Below are positions 63,972 through 64,000 of a stretch of DNA of 64,000 nucleotides, one piece after another. A program made the position numbers and the translations under genes. The stretch covers positions 1 through 64,000 of the forward strand of contig NZ_VEED01000020.1 in NCBI RefSeq assembly GCF_007678255.1. Reading direction: 5' to 3'. This DNA comes from Bacillus sp. X1(2014) (lineage in GTDB: Bacteria > Bacillota > Bacilli > Bacillales_B > DSM-18226). The notes beneath the pieces were generated by a model. It made no database searches and was not told the DNA's origin. It was given only the letters and a program-made list of their open reading frames with translations. Each line of letters begins with the position of its first letter. The stretch's first letter is position 1.

Positions 63972-64000
63972 TTCTATAATCCCCCATATTTTACTTCCTT

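Overview
The window comes from a low-GC Gram-positive, endospore-former-type bacterium of the Bacillaceae, probably Bacillus or a close relative such as Neobacillus (the genus is my inference). The evidence is strong AGGAGG-type ribosome binding sites, TPP and B12 riboswitches in Bacillus style, and recognisable Bacillus genes (tenI-thiO-thiS-thiG-thiF, gatCAB, dgkB, rlmCD, pncB, opuE/putP-like, yueI). The dgkB, gatCAB and opuE/putP genes are neighbours in B. subtilis; here they are separated by inserted genes. I see no rRNA, tRNA, CRISPR array, prophage or insertion sequence.

Layout, 1-24 kb: a 195-bp palindrome-rich repeat, a SET-domain gene and a cystine-type ABC importer (tcyABC-like). 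Next come two tandem MpsC/DUF2294 genes behind a soluble PAS histidine kinase, with terminator-like hairpins sitting directly in front of the kinase and one MpsC gene. A TPP-riboswitch thiazole operon follows, then an unusual propeller-SH3-LysM protein without a signal peptide and metE under a B12 riboswitch. A UvrA-like multi-ABC gene is broken into two frames. After it come an orphan small gene, an inverted second copy of the 195-bp repeat, a decayed lipoprotein-type gene, an ECF sigma factor without an evident anti-sigma factor, and rlmCD.

Layout, 24-38 kb: two small membrane genes, pncB, then the main metabolic island. This is a trans-4-hydroxy-L-proline catabolic cluster: epimerase, multi-subunit D-hydroxyproline dehydrogenase, DapA-family deaminase, semialdehyde dehydrogenase and an AGCS transporter. 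It is split into two divergent operons around a PAS/AAA+/Fis activator gene, and each operon starts with a textbook sigma-54 promoter. A second proline-racemase-family protein, overlapping the epimerase gene, lacks both catalytic cysteines.

Layout, 38-64 kb: an isochorismatase-family gene and dgkB, then a tightly overlapped five-gene ECF-sigma/anti-sigma/membrane operon that includes a 31-residue microprotein. Then come pentapeptide-repeat, plsY, thioredoxin-like, proline symporter, DUF1697 and VOC genes. A 600-bp non-coding tract carries four AAACGTTT-centred repeats before gatCAB. The last part holds a CwlT-type lysozyme, VanZ, OsmC, yueI, the glyoxylate shunt pair aceBA, and an anaerobic nitrite-reduction operon (nirB-nirD-cobA/hemD-sirC) in which the siroheme genes serve the reductase. 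That operon is preceded by two perfect FNR boxes, one centred at about -41.5 to a TACAAT box. Two small membrane genes end the window.
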